Source of the DNA: CAYZPB01 sp964568525
GTDB taxonomy: Bacteria > Bacillota > Bacilli > Tepidibacillales > Tepidibacillaceae
DNA length: 25,227 bases
Assembly: GCA_964568525.1 (NCBI GenBank)
Contig: CAZMPM010000016.1
Location: 1 to 25,227, forward strand
Direction of reading: 5' to 3'
Below, one piece after another: positions 7,628 through 15,265 of this stretch. A program made the translations under genes and the position numbers. The notes below the pieces were generated by a model. The model saw nothing but the letters and a program-made list of their open reading frames with translations. It did no database searches and was not told where the DNA came from. Position 1 is the first letter of the stretch. Every line of letters starts with the position of its first letter.

Positions 7628-9278
7628 TTATGCTGTCTCAATATTAGCCGCATCCTGCAGCTTAAACTTAACAATCGCTTGGTCTTTAAGCTCGAACTTT
7701 TTAATTTTACCACTCGCCGTCATCGGAAATTCATCCATAAACCAGACATATTTAGGAACCTTATGTCTTGCCATTAAATCAAGGACATATTGCTGAATCT
7801 CCTCTTTTGTTTGCGAATAGTTTTCTTTAAGAATAATACAAGCCATTATCTCTTCGCCATAAACCTTGCTTGGTACCCCGATTACCTGAACGTCAGAAAT
7901 CGCTTCATTAGTGCGTAAACACTCTTCAATCTCTTTCGGATAGATGTTTTCACCACCGCGAATAATCATATCCTTAATCCTTCCGGTAATCTTATAATAA
8001 CCATCTTCGTCCATTGTTGCAATGTCGCCAGTATGCAACCAGCCATCTTCATCGATAACCTGAGCAGTCGCTTCCGGCAATTTATAATAACCTTTCATAA
8101 TATTGTAGCCGCGAACAACAAACTCACCGTGTGTATTTGGTGGTAAATCTTTTCCTGTTTCCGGATCTACAATCTTTGCTTCAATTTGCGGAAGCACTCG
8201 ACCAACTGTATTAACACGATNNNNNNNNNNATGTCATTGTACAACCGGGAGAAGATTCGGTCTGTCCATATACAATTGTTATATCATGCATCCCAAGCTG
8301 ATCGACGGTCTGTTGCATCGTCTTAACAGGACATGGCGAACCAGCCATTATGCCTGTGCGCAATGTCGAAAAATCATACTTATTAAAGTTTTCATTTTCT
8401 AGGATTGAGATAAACATTGTTGGTACACCATGTACGCCTGTACATTTTTCAGCCTGAATAACTTCCATCGCCTTAATCGGATTAAAGTGGTTACGCAGAA
8501 CAATTGTTGATCCATGTGTCATGCAAGCCATTGTACCAAGTACACAGCCGAAACAGTGAAAAAGCGGAACATGGATTAGTATGCGGTCTTTCTCTGTTAA
8601 TTTCATATTATCGCCAATGCTTTTGCCGTTATTAAGAACATTATAATGTGTCAACATAACTCCCTTGGGAAAGCCAGTTGTGCCAGATGTATATTGCATA
8701 TTTATTACATCATCTTTATCTAATGACGATTGGCGAGCATCAAGCTCTTCATCGCTAACTTGCTTAGCTAACTCGTAAAGATATTGCCAGTTAAACATCC
8801 CTGCCGGCGTATTGTTGTCTAAATAGATTAAATTTTTCAGAAAAGGTAAGCGCTCCGCTACCAACTCTCCTGGTTTGCTAGTAGCCAGCTCGGGGCAGAG
8901 TTCGTTTATTATTTTTACATAGTCGCTATCCTTAAAACCGTTATTCATAATCAATGTTTGGGCATCTGATTGTCGCAGCAAAAATTCTAGCTCGAAAATT
9001 TTGTAATTCGTATTAACGGTTATCATAACTGCTCCCATTTTAGCAGTTGCGAACTGTGTTAGGACCCACTCAGGGTAATTAGTCGCCCATATCGCAATGT
9101 GATCACCTTTTTTAATCCCCATTGCCATAAAACCTTTAGCTACAGTTCGACAGAGTTCATTGAACTCCTGATAAGTTGCTCGAAAATTTCGCTCAGGATC
9201 GACCAACGCTTCCGTTTCTGGATAAAGCGCCGCAATTTTGTCTAAATAATCACCTATTGTTTCGTTCAACAAACTCAT
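7628..9278 (-). CDS. AMP-binding acyl-CoA synthetase family ligase (interrupted by an assembly gap)
   Basis: The two halves on either side of the N run make one adenylate-forming ligase of about 550 residues, the usual length. The N half holds the P-loop YTSGTTGFPKG (about residues 196-206) and VYGQTES. The C half holds GWLHTGD, GRIKDMIIRGGENIYP and the catalytic lysine motif ASGKIKKFE. Such enzymes join a carboxylic acid to CoA through an acyl-AMP. Bases outside the N run total an exact multiple of three if the gap is 0 mod 3, so ten N is only a placeholder. Homologues suggest that some 7-9 codons are missing between GCTMT and RVNTVGR. I prefer ATG 9278, because GGAGGG (9287-9292) lies 8 nt upstream. 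A GTG at 9287 abuts that site. Confidence 0.88.
8221..8230. other. Assembly gap (ten N) inside the CoA-ligase gene
   Basis: Ten unknown bases separate two contigs or masked ends. The gene reads cleanly on both sides, so this is a scaffold gap and not a biological disruption. Confidence 0.97.
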
Positions 9279-9286
9279 AGTATTCA

Positions 9287-9292
9287 CCCTCC
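9287..9292 (-). promoter_or_regulatory. Ribosome binding site deciding the CoA-ligase start
   Basis: Read on the minus strand, GGAGGG lies 8 nt before ATG 9278 but touches the in-frame GTG at 9287. This favours the ATG. Confidence 0.75.
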
Positions 9293-9324
9293 ACCTTCAA
9301 TTCTCTGCCTAGACATATTATTTA

Positions 9325-9353
9325 ATACTATTATTTAAAAGTGAAGGTGTCAA
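9325..9353 (-). promoter_or_regulatory. Promoter of the CoA-ligase/isomerase/flavin-reductase operon
   Basis: On the minus strand a consensus -35 TTGACA (9353-9348) is followed after 17 nt by TAGTAT (9330-9325). Two direct copies of TTATTTAA (plus strand 9318-9325 and 9331-9338, 13 nt apart) overlap the -10 region and could be regulator half-sites. The start codon is 47 nt downstream. Confidence 0.65.
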
Positions 9354-9418
9354 TAAATTCTGAAAAGTTAGACAATTTGTTTTAATAGTTATAAAATCGT
9401 TTTATTTAATTATCGATC

Positions 9419-12400
9419 TCAATATAGACGGTGCTGTCGCCAGAAGTCCTCACCCACAATTTCAATCACAACATCATGATATATAATAGGTGTATTCATT
9501 TTTAAAGCATAAAAGCGAACTGTAATAAATCGTCCATGCCAGCTCATCATCTCTCGGTTCCAAAGCGCTCCTTCCCACAGGTTGCCACCCTGCAATTGAA
9601 GGTGCGTTGAAAGGTTAGTTCCCAAAATTTCAACATAGACTCGCTCTGGTTCGCCCCTAGTTACCGCTTCCAAAACTAATCCCTCACCAGCAAAAAATTG
9701 ACTTTCTGACATTGGGTAGTTGCTTGTTCCGCCGCGGGCAAGATTAAACTGCTCTCGATTATAATTCCATTTATCCGTATGTTTAACATAACCTGTTACG
9801 CCAATCGCTGGCTGTTGCGGAGCCGTAGCTAGTTTAAAACTACGCTGAAACGGTTCAGACCATACTCCAAAGCAATCCATTACAATATATTCAAATTGAT
9901 ATTCACCCGGTGCAAGCTGTGACGGTTTTCCATAAACCCAATCAGTCGTAGTACTTTTATATTTGAAATTACTTTTAATAACCCCTTTATCCTTTCTACT
10001 AAATTGGAAATCCGGATCATATGAAAAATCAAGCCATGAAATATTATATATTTTTCGACTATAATCATAATCAGCGACAACATATATATCGGCGACAGGC
10101 TTGCGGTGAGCTATTATTTCTAGATTTGCAACGTTTGAATAACCGCCATATTTTTCTTGACCAATAGGTTCATCTTTTACTCGTCGATAAATTGTAAATA
10201 AACCTGGTTCTGTAAATGCGTTTTTTACTTTGGATGTATAACCGTTCTCGGAGTACTCTTCTCGAGCACCAGGCTCTAGTCGCAATGTGTTATCTAAATA
10301 TTTGAGATTATGAACATATTGGAGGCCACTCTCTACAATCGGGTCTCCTTCGTAGTCGATGTCAGAAAATTTAAGTTCAAACTTTTCTCCTAGCAGAACT
10401 GCTAATCGTGGGTCAATGGCCTGTTCATTACGCACTAAGCTAATTACACGACCAATTGTGTTTGCGGTATCATTATTATTTTCTAGATAATAATCAGTTG
10501 ATAGCTGATTAAAACTTGTGCCACTGCCAATTAGAACTGTTCTAGCTTCAGGTAATTTAGCTCTTAATTTTTGATAATCAGTCAAATTGTTAACTTTATT
10601 AGCTGTAAAATAAACTAGATATTTGCTACTCTTATCAATTACATTTGCTGTATAAACCTGCTTCACCACTTTTGTTACTTTTCCGGCATAATTGCCATAA
10701 TAATCATTAATGGTAACATAATAGGGCACCCACTCTTGCCAAGTTCTGGATACAACCCCGCTATATGATGCTGTATAGTAAACTGTAACATACCGATAAT
10801 CACCGCTAGTTACGCTCTCCTTACCACTTATCCACGCAGAGTCTTTATAGAGGTAACCAGAATAACCATTACTATCGTAATATTGAATCGACGGCGTATC
10901 GGTGTTATAGCCGTACTGCCAAACCCCTTTATAATAAACTGAATAACTATAACCAGAGCCCGTGCTAGTCGCTGTAAAACTATCACTAAAAGTCTGATAT
11001 GATCCGTAATCATCAGTATAAGAATAATTATTTACCGAGGTACGATTTAATATCCCGCTATAACCGTTTTCTGAATATTGGTAAGTTGCCGGCGGGAATT
11101 GCGTTCCCGTTGCCAATGTTTTATAAGCCGTCTGCTCAGTTAGATAGGCCTTCAAGTCCCAAAACTCTATTATCGCGTTAATGCCATTAAGCCGAAAATT
11201 ATTTATCACCTCAATACGCGATTCCTTTAATTGCCCCCTTGTTGCATCATCAAGTCCCTCATCTAACAAAATAATTAGCTCAACACTCGGTAATATCGCT
11301 TCAATATCCGTATAAAGCTTTGTCACCGGCACTAAATTATCCACAAAAAAATTCCGCTCCAGCACTGTCTGACGGTAATCACTCGCTGAAATGTACTGAT
11401 CAATGCTTGTTTCGCCAAACTCCTCAGTTGCAGTGAATACTATTTTGTAGTTGCCAAGTTGACTAGGCATATACGCAAAGTGCTCATCATAGAGGCCACC
11501 AGCGACTAACTCCGCCTTACCGCTCTCGCTCAGGTAATAAATTTCATAGCTCAGTTGTGCGATACGATCACCATCGAGCGATGTTGCATCACAGATTAAG
11601 TCGAGCCCTTCACCTCTGGCCAGTAGATTTTTCCATACGTAGGCTACAATATCAGGAGCATAATCAGGAGAGATATATAGATTAAATTTATATTCGCGTC
11701 TGCCATACTGATTTTCGACGACTAATTCAACAGTCACTTCACCAGCCTTTTTGCTCAGAAACTCTTTATGTCGACTAGCATTCATACCGTAGTATAGCGG
11801 CTCGCCATCTACACTTGTAATTTTGAATTGACTAATCGTAATTGGCGTTCGCGAGCGAAGATAACCAGAACTAATTGTCTCATCGGCGGTAATACTGATT
11901 TTGCGATTCTCTTTAAAAGTTCCTCCAACCCTAATCTGTGCATGAGGCAGAGAGTCATAGACAATAACTGAGGAAATATAAAAGAAGTGCTCACCTGTTT
12001 TATCCAAATAATTGACTGAATAGTTATAGACACGGTCTTCTCCTATCTGCGGAAATTGGTAGTTCCCACTTAAAAATTGCATTTCATCATGCAATGTTAA
12101 GCGGTTACCATTAATTTCAACATACCGCTGAATAACAGCCGAAACATCATATTCCCAGAGCTGAAGCGCAAATCGTTCAACGTCTAACATCTGAGTCGGT
12201 GCGCTTACATAAAAATTAACTTTTTTATCCGCTTTAACAATTAACTCTGAGTCAATGGTTCCTGTTATTCTTTTTTCAGCAACTGCCGATGCTCGATCAG
12301 TATCTTCTGTCGCATACACCACTTCTGCGTCTAGTAGAAAATTCACAACAAAACCATTGTCATTATCGAGAAAATTCTGATAATCGTCCTTCGCTAATTG

Positions 12401-13411
12401 TAGTTGAAAAATGTAGTACCCTACTTGATTACCTTCGCGGGTCAGCCCTTGTGCAGATATACTTCCACTAAGCAAATTATTTTTTAGCGTAAAGTTCCAC
12501 TCTTGAATATCTTTACGTGTATAGTAAATCGACTCAAGTATAGGATTATTAATATAACTCTCGTCATTTATATGAGCATTCACAAGTATCTCTAATGTAA
12601 TATCACCTGTCCCTGAAATTGCTACTGTAGCTATGTCTTCAATACTTGCGCTAATAGTTGTTGGTTCCTTCTGGTAACGACTGATTGGAAAACTTTGATA
12701 ATAGACCTTACCATTTTCTGAAAAATGAAACATTGTCCCTTGCCCGGAACTATAAGCAGATGGAACAGAATCAATATTAAGATAATTTACAGGATCAAGA
12801 TTACTTACTAGATCGCCTCCAGTACGCGTCCCTTTGCGAATAAAATCAACGCTTTGATTAATCCATTTAGCTACTAATTTACCTTCTACTGTGCTACTAC
12901 TGTTAAGTGCGGTTAAATTATAAATGCTTGGAGATTCACCAATAAATTGCCTAAAAGACAGCAGCCCAACACTACCAGCTTTCCATGGTTGATATAACCA
13001 ATTGCGTATGAATAAATTATTGTTACCCACAGCATCATCTATAAACTCTAAATTATTGAATTTGCTTCCATCTTGACTATAGCCATGATAGCGATATTCG
13101 CCCCCATAATAATAGGCTACCCCTGTCGGATTCTGTGTGCCATGCTTAAAATCATTCGGATAAATCGAGCGATAATCTCCATAAACAATTAGAGACTGCT
13201 TTTCCCACAACTCGCGGTTAAAATAATGCTGGTTTCCCTTACTGTCAGAAATACTATACCGGAGATTAGACATCAGCTTTTCTGTTCTCTTATATTGCTC
13301 CCAATTATTTTCGTTTACTAGCTGATTACCCCCTTGATAAGTTGTAGCCGCCACATCAGCAGCGAACAAGCAAAGAAAGAGAAATAACAGCAATAAGCAA
13401 CGTTTTAACAT
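9419..13411 (-). CDS. Giant secreted protein with PKD-like domains and tyrosine-rich repeats
   Basis: The 1330-residue protein starts with a clear signal peptide (MLKRC, a leucine/phenylalanine run, likely cut after Ala22). I see, in order: an aromatic-rich N part (23-230), beta-rich regions to about 580, a PKD-like domain (about 585-690), an alpha/beta segment with VELIILLDEGLDD (about 690-760), a Tyr/Gly/Ser-rich repeat block (about 773-910), a second alpha/beta segment with YLVYFTANK and TVLIGSG (about 920-990), a further YSENGYT copy near 1050, and a PKD-like domain with SYDPD (about 1100-1205). There is no LPXTG, transmembrane tail or SLH repeat, so it is released or held by other contacts. 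The start lies 7 nt after the ssb stop, with AGAGGA 11 nt upstream. Function unknown; adhesion or surface-layer roles are guesses. Confidence 0.85.
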   Translation of the reverse strand: MLKRCLLLLFLFLCLFAADVAATTYQGGNQLVNENNWEQYKRTEKLMSNLRYSISDSKGNQHYFNRELWEKQSLIVYGDYRSIYPNDFKHGTQNPTGVAYYYGGEYRYHGYSQDGSKFNNLEFIDDAVGNNNLFIRNWLYQPWKAGSVGLLSFRQFIGESPSIYNLTALNSSSTVEGKLVAKWINQSVDFIRKGTRTGGDLVSNLDPVNYLNIDSVPSAYSSGQGTMFHFSENGKVYYQSFPISRYQKEPTTISASIEDIATVAISGTGDITLEILVNAHINDESYINNPILESIYYTRKDIQEWNFTLKNNLLSGSISAQGLTREGNQVGYYIFQLQLAKDDYQNFLDNDNGFVVNFLLDAEVVYATEDTDRASAVAEKRITGTIDSELIVKADKKVNFYVSAPTQMLDVERFALQLWEYDVSAVIQRYVEINGNRLTLHDEMQFLSGNYQFPQIGEDRVYNYSVNYLDKTGEHFFYISSVIVYDSLPHAQIRVGGTFKENRKISITADETISSGYLRSRTPITISQFKITSVDGEPLYYGMNASRHKEFLSKKAGEVTVELVVENQYGRREYKFNLYISPDYAPDIVAYVWKNLLARGEGLDLICDATSLDGDRIAQLSYEIYYLSESGKAELVAGGLYDEHFAYMPSQLGNYKIVFTATEEFGETSIDQYISASDYRQTVLERNFFVDNLVPVTKLYTDIEAILPSVELIILLDEGLDDATRGQLKESRIEVINNFRLNGINAIIEFWDLKAYLTEQTAYKTLATGTQFPPATYQYSENGYSGILNRTSVNNYSYTDDYGSYQTFSDSFTATSTGSGYSYSVYYKGVWQYGYNTDTPSIQYYDSNGYSGYLYKDSAWISGKESVTSGDYRYVTVYYTASYSGVVSRTWQEWVPYYVTINDYYGNYAGKVTKVVKQVYTANVIDKSSKYLVYFTANKVNNLTDYQKLRAKLPEARTVLIGSGTSFNQLSTDYYLENNNDTANTIGRVISLVRNEQAIDPRLAVLLGEKFELKFSDIDYEGDPIVESGLQYVHNLKYLDNTLRLEPGAREEYSENGYTSKVKNAFTEPGLFTIYRRVKDEPIGQEKYGGYSNVANLEIIAHRKPVADIYVVADYDYSRKIYNISWLDFSYDPDFQFSRKDKGVIKSNFKYKSTTTDWVYGKPSQLAPGEYQFEYIVMDCFGVWSEPFQRSFKLATAPQQPAIGVTGYVKHTDKWNYNREQFNLARGGTSNYPMSESQFFAGEGLVLEAVTRGEPERVYVEILGTNLSTHLQLQGGNLWEGALWNREMMSWHGRFITVRFYALKMNTPIIYHDVVIEIVGEDFWRQHRLY

Positions 13412-13418
13412 TTACACA

Positions 13419-13751
13419 CTATTCCTCTATTTCATACTCTTCTTTTCGCTTATTGCCATAGGTGAAAAATACTCGGTCAACTTGTAAGGCAACAGTATCA
13501 TACTCCAGTTCTTCTCTCTTCTTTATTTTATTAATTAAATGTCCTTCAACCAGGATTTCACTACCCTTGGAAAAATATTTTTCGACTAATTCAGCTGTAT
13601 TGTTCCACACCTCAAAATCAATAAAAGTTGTCTTGTCCTTACCAACCGAGACAGCCAACCGATTATTAATTACTTTTTTATCCTTGTTTTCACCAACTTC
13701 CCTTAACTCCAAATCGAAAACAATCCTTCCTAATAAAGCTACCGTTAACAT
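13419..13751 (-). CDS. ssb: Short single-stranded DNA-binding protein
   Basis: The 110-residue protein is an SSB-type OB-fold: MLTVALLGRI at the start, VINNRLAVSVGKD, FIDFEVWNNTAELVEKYFSKGSEILVEGHL in the middle, and VDRVFF near the end. It binds ssDNA in replication, repair or recombination. It lacks the Gly/Gln-rich linker and the acidic DDD-x-PF tip that housekeeping SSBs use to recruit partners, ending instead in EEYEIEE, so it is probably a secondary SSB. I chose ATG 13751 because AGGAG (13759-13763) lies 7 nt upstream. An ATG at 13769 has no such site. The gene is directly coupled to the giant secreted protein downstream, an unexpected partner for an SSB. Confidence 0.85.
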   Translation of the reverse strand: MLTVALLGRIVFDLELREVGENKDKKVINNRLAVSVGKDKTTFIDFEVWNNTAELVEKYFSKGSEILVEGHLINKIKKREELEYDTVALQVDRVFFTYGNKRKEEYEIEE

Positions 13752-13776
13752 AAAACCACTCCTAAACATATTTTCC

Positions 13777-13806
13777 AGTGTAAGCTACACTTTTACTTAA
13801 CAGTAA
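13777..13806 (-). promoter_or_regulatory. Candidate ssb promoter covered by two inverted repeats
   Basis: On the minus strand TTACTG (13806-13801) and TACACT (13782-13777) are 18 nt apart and could be the -35 and -10 boxes. Each box is half of an inverted repeat on the plus strand: AGTGTA-N3-TACACT (13777-13791) and TTACT-N4-AGTAA (13793-13806). A repressor bound there would block the promoter. Confidence 0.45.
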
Positions 13807-13857
13807 TCTTCGCCGCGCAAGTCGTAAAACCTTTTTATTTTTATAATTTCTAGCAAT

Positions 13858-13894
13858 AAAAAAGGCATAATCGATATTTCTACCGATTATGCCT
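13858..13894 (-). terminator. Rho-independent terminator of the activase operon
   Basis: On the minus strand AGGCATAATCG (13894-13884) pairs perfectly with CGATTATGCCT (13873-13863) around a 10-nt loop, followed by a T run. It lies 16 nt after the stop of the dehydratase-like gene. Confidence 0.88.
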
Positions 13895-13909
13895 CACCTT
13901 TAACATAAT

Positions 13910-15265
13910 TTAATATTTGCTTGAGCCACCAGACACTGCCGTCGCAGTTGTCACAGGTTCTGTAGGAGCGTTAACAACTGTTGTTTTCAGCCTCTTTACT
14001 TTAGGTCGGTTTACAACAGCACCTTCGATCTTCTCAGATGGCACCGAACCAGCAATTGGCCTCTTGTTTTCTCTAGCAATAGCCAACATTAGCTTAATCC
14101 TATTTTCCTGATTAACTTTAGTAGCACCAGGATCATAGTCGATTGGAACAATATTCGCTGTCGGGTAAAGCTCCTTAATTTTTCGAATCATGCCCTTTCC
14201 TGCAACATGGTTAGGCAAACAACCAAATGGTTGAGCACAAACAATGTTTTCATAACCACTTTTAATTAAATCAACCATATCAGCGGTTAAAACCCAACCC
14301 TCACCCATTTTGCAGCCATGCCCAATAATTCCTTCGGCAGAAGAGTGTACTTCTTTAAATCTGGAAGGAGGTATAAAATTGCTATGCTTCTCGATTGCAT
14401 TGATAGACATCTCCTCAAAATTAATTAGGTAATCTAAAAGAAAATTCGAACCCTCTTGTTTAAGTTTAGAGCCACCATAAAGGCTCACATCCTCCACAGC
14501 ATTACTTAAACAATACATTAGGAAACTTAACAACGTAGGAAGCATAACCTCGCAGTCTTCTTTAGCAAGAAAATCCTCCAGATGATTGTTGCCAAGCGCG
14601 GAGAATTTAATATAAATTTCTCCAACGATTCCCACTTTTGTTTTATCCGTCTTGACTATTTCAATCTTCGCAAAAGACTTAACAATATCATTTAGTGTTT
14701 TTTGCATATTAGCTTTCTTATATACTTTATCCTTGTGGTCCTCTAAATACTGAATCCAAAAATCGATTACCTCTTTATGTTCACCTTTGTTTACCTCATA
14801 CGGTTTTACCTGATTGCTTAAATGCATTAACATGTCGCCATAAGTCGCAGCAATAACCAGCTTCCTTACCATCGGCATAGTAAGATTAAAACCACCGGTA
14901 CGCCCAAGTGTTGATAAGTTAAGCGCTAACACTGGAACCTGTTCCATCCCCATGTTCTTGAGCGCTTTTCGAATTAAATAAACATAGTTAGATGCTCGGC
15001 AACCACCTCCGGTTTGTGTCATCAGCAGTGCCACATTATCTACATCATATTTACCACTTTTTAGAGCATCCATCATCTGACCAGTAGTCAAGAGTGCTGG
15101 GTAACAGGTATCATTATGCACAGCCATTAGACCCTCATGAACAACAGATGGCCCCTCATTATTTAAAATCTCCACTTTGTACCCATAGTCTCTGAGTACA
15201 TTTAAGATAATAGCAAAATGAATCGGTAACATTTGTGGAACTAAAATCATCTTTTCTTTATGCAC
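13910..15265 (-). CDS. 2-hydroxyacyl-CoA dehydratase-like subunit (C-terminal half of the activase system)
   Basis: The 451-residue protein resembles the C-terminal part of the roughly 1400-residue 'acyl-CoA dehydratase activase' proteins of Firmicutes, related to HgdB-type subunits. Conserved cysteines stand in NDTCYPALLT (Cys54), GGGCRASNY (Cys89), GHGCKMGEGW (Cys318) and VCAQPFGCLPNHV (Cys343, Cys349), possible cluster ligands. The last 50 residues, rich in Val, Thr, Pro and Lys and ending GGSSKY, look like a flexible tail. The GTG start at 15265 overlaps the upstream stop by 8 nt and has AAAGGGG (15273-15279) 7 nt upstream. A later ATG (codon 6) is possible. Together with the activase it probably couples ATP hydrolysis to low-potential electron transfer; the substrate is unknown. 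Confidence 0.8.
   Translation of the reverse strand: MHKEKMILVPQMLPIHFAIILNVLRDYGYKVEILNNEGPSVVHEGLMAVHNDTCYPALLTTGQMMDALKSGKYDVDNVALLMTQTGGGCRASNYVYLIRKALKNMGMEQVPVLALNLSTLGRTGGFNLTMPMVRKLVIAATYGDMLMHLSNQVKPYEVNKGEHKEVIDFWIQYLEDHKDKVYKKANMQKTLNDIVKSFAKIEIVKTDKTKVGIVGEIYIKFSALGNNHLEDFLAKEDCEVMLPTLLSFLMYCLSNAVEDVSLYGGSKLKQEGSNFLLDYLINFEEMSINAIEKHSNFIPPSRFKEVHSSAEGIIGHGCKMGEGWVLTADMVDLIKSGYENIVCAQPFGCLPNHVAGKGMIRKIKELYPTANIVPIDYDPGATKVNQENRIKLMLAIARENKRPIAGSVPSEKIEGAVVNRPKVKRLKTTVVNAPTEPVTTATAVSGGSSKY

Noticed and set aside
9318..9338. Two TTATTTAA copies as a repeat array or attachment site
   Set aside because: Only two short AT-rich copies; at most regulator half-sites, with no recombinase gene nearby.
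9391..9405. ATAAAA-TCG-TTTTAT hairpin after the giant secreted gene, as a terminator
   Set aside because: The stem is only A and T and very short. No convincing terminator is seen there, so transcription may read on into the next operon.
10680..11080. Tyrosine-rich repeats as recent tandem DNA repeats or CRISPR
   Set aside because: Similarity is at protein level only; the DNA copies differ and spacing is irregular.
13462..13800. Open frame of 112 codons on the plus strand over ssb
   Set aside because: Antisense to a recognisable OB-fold gene, with no ribosome binding site.
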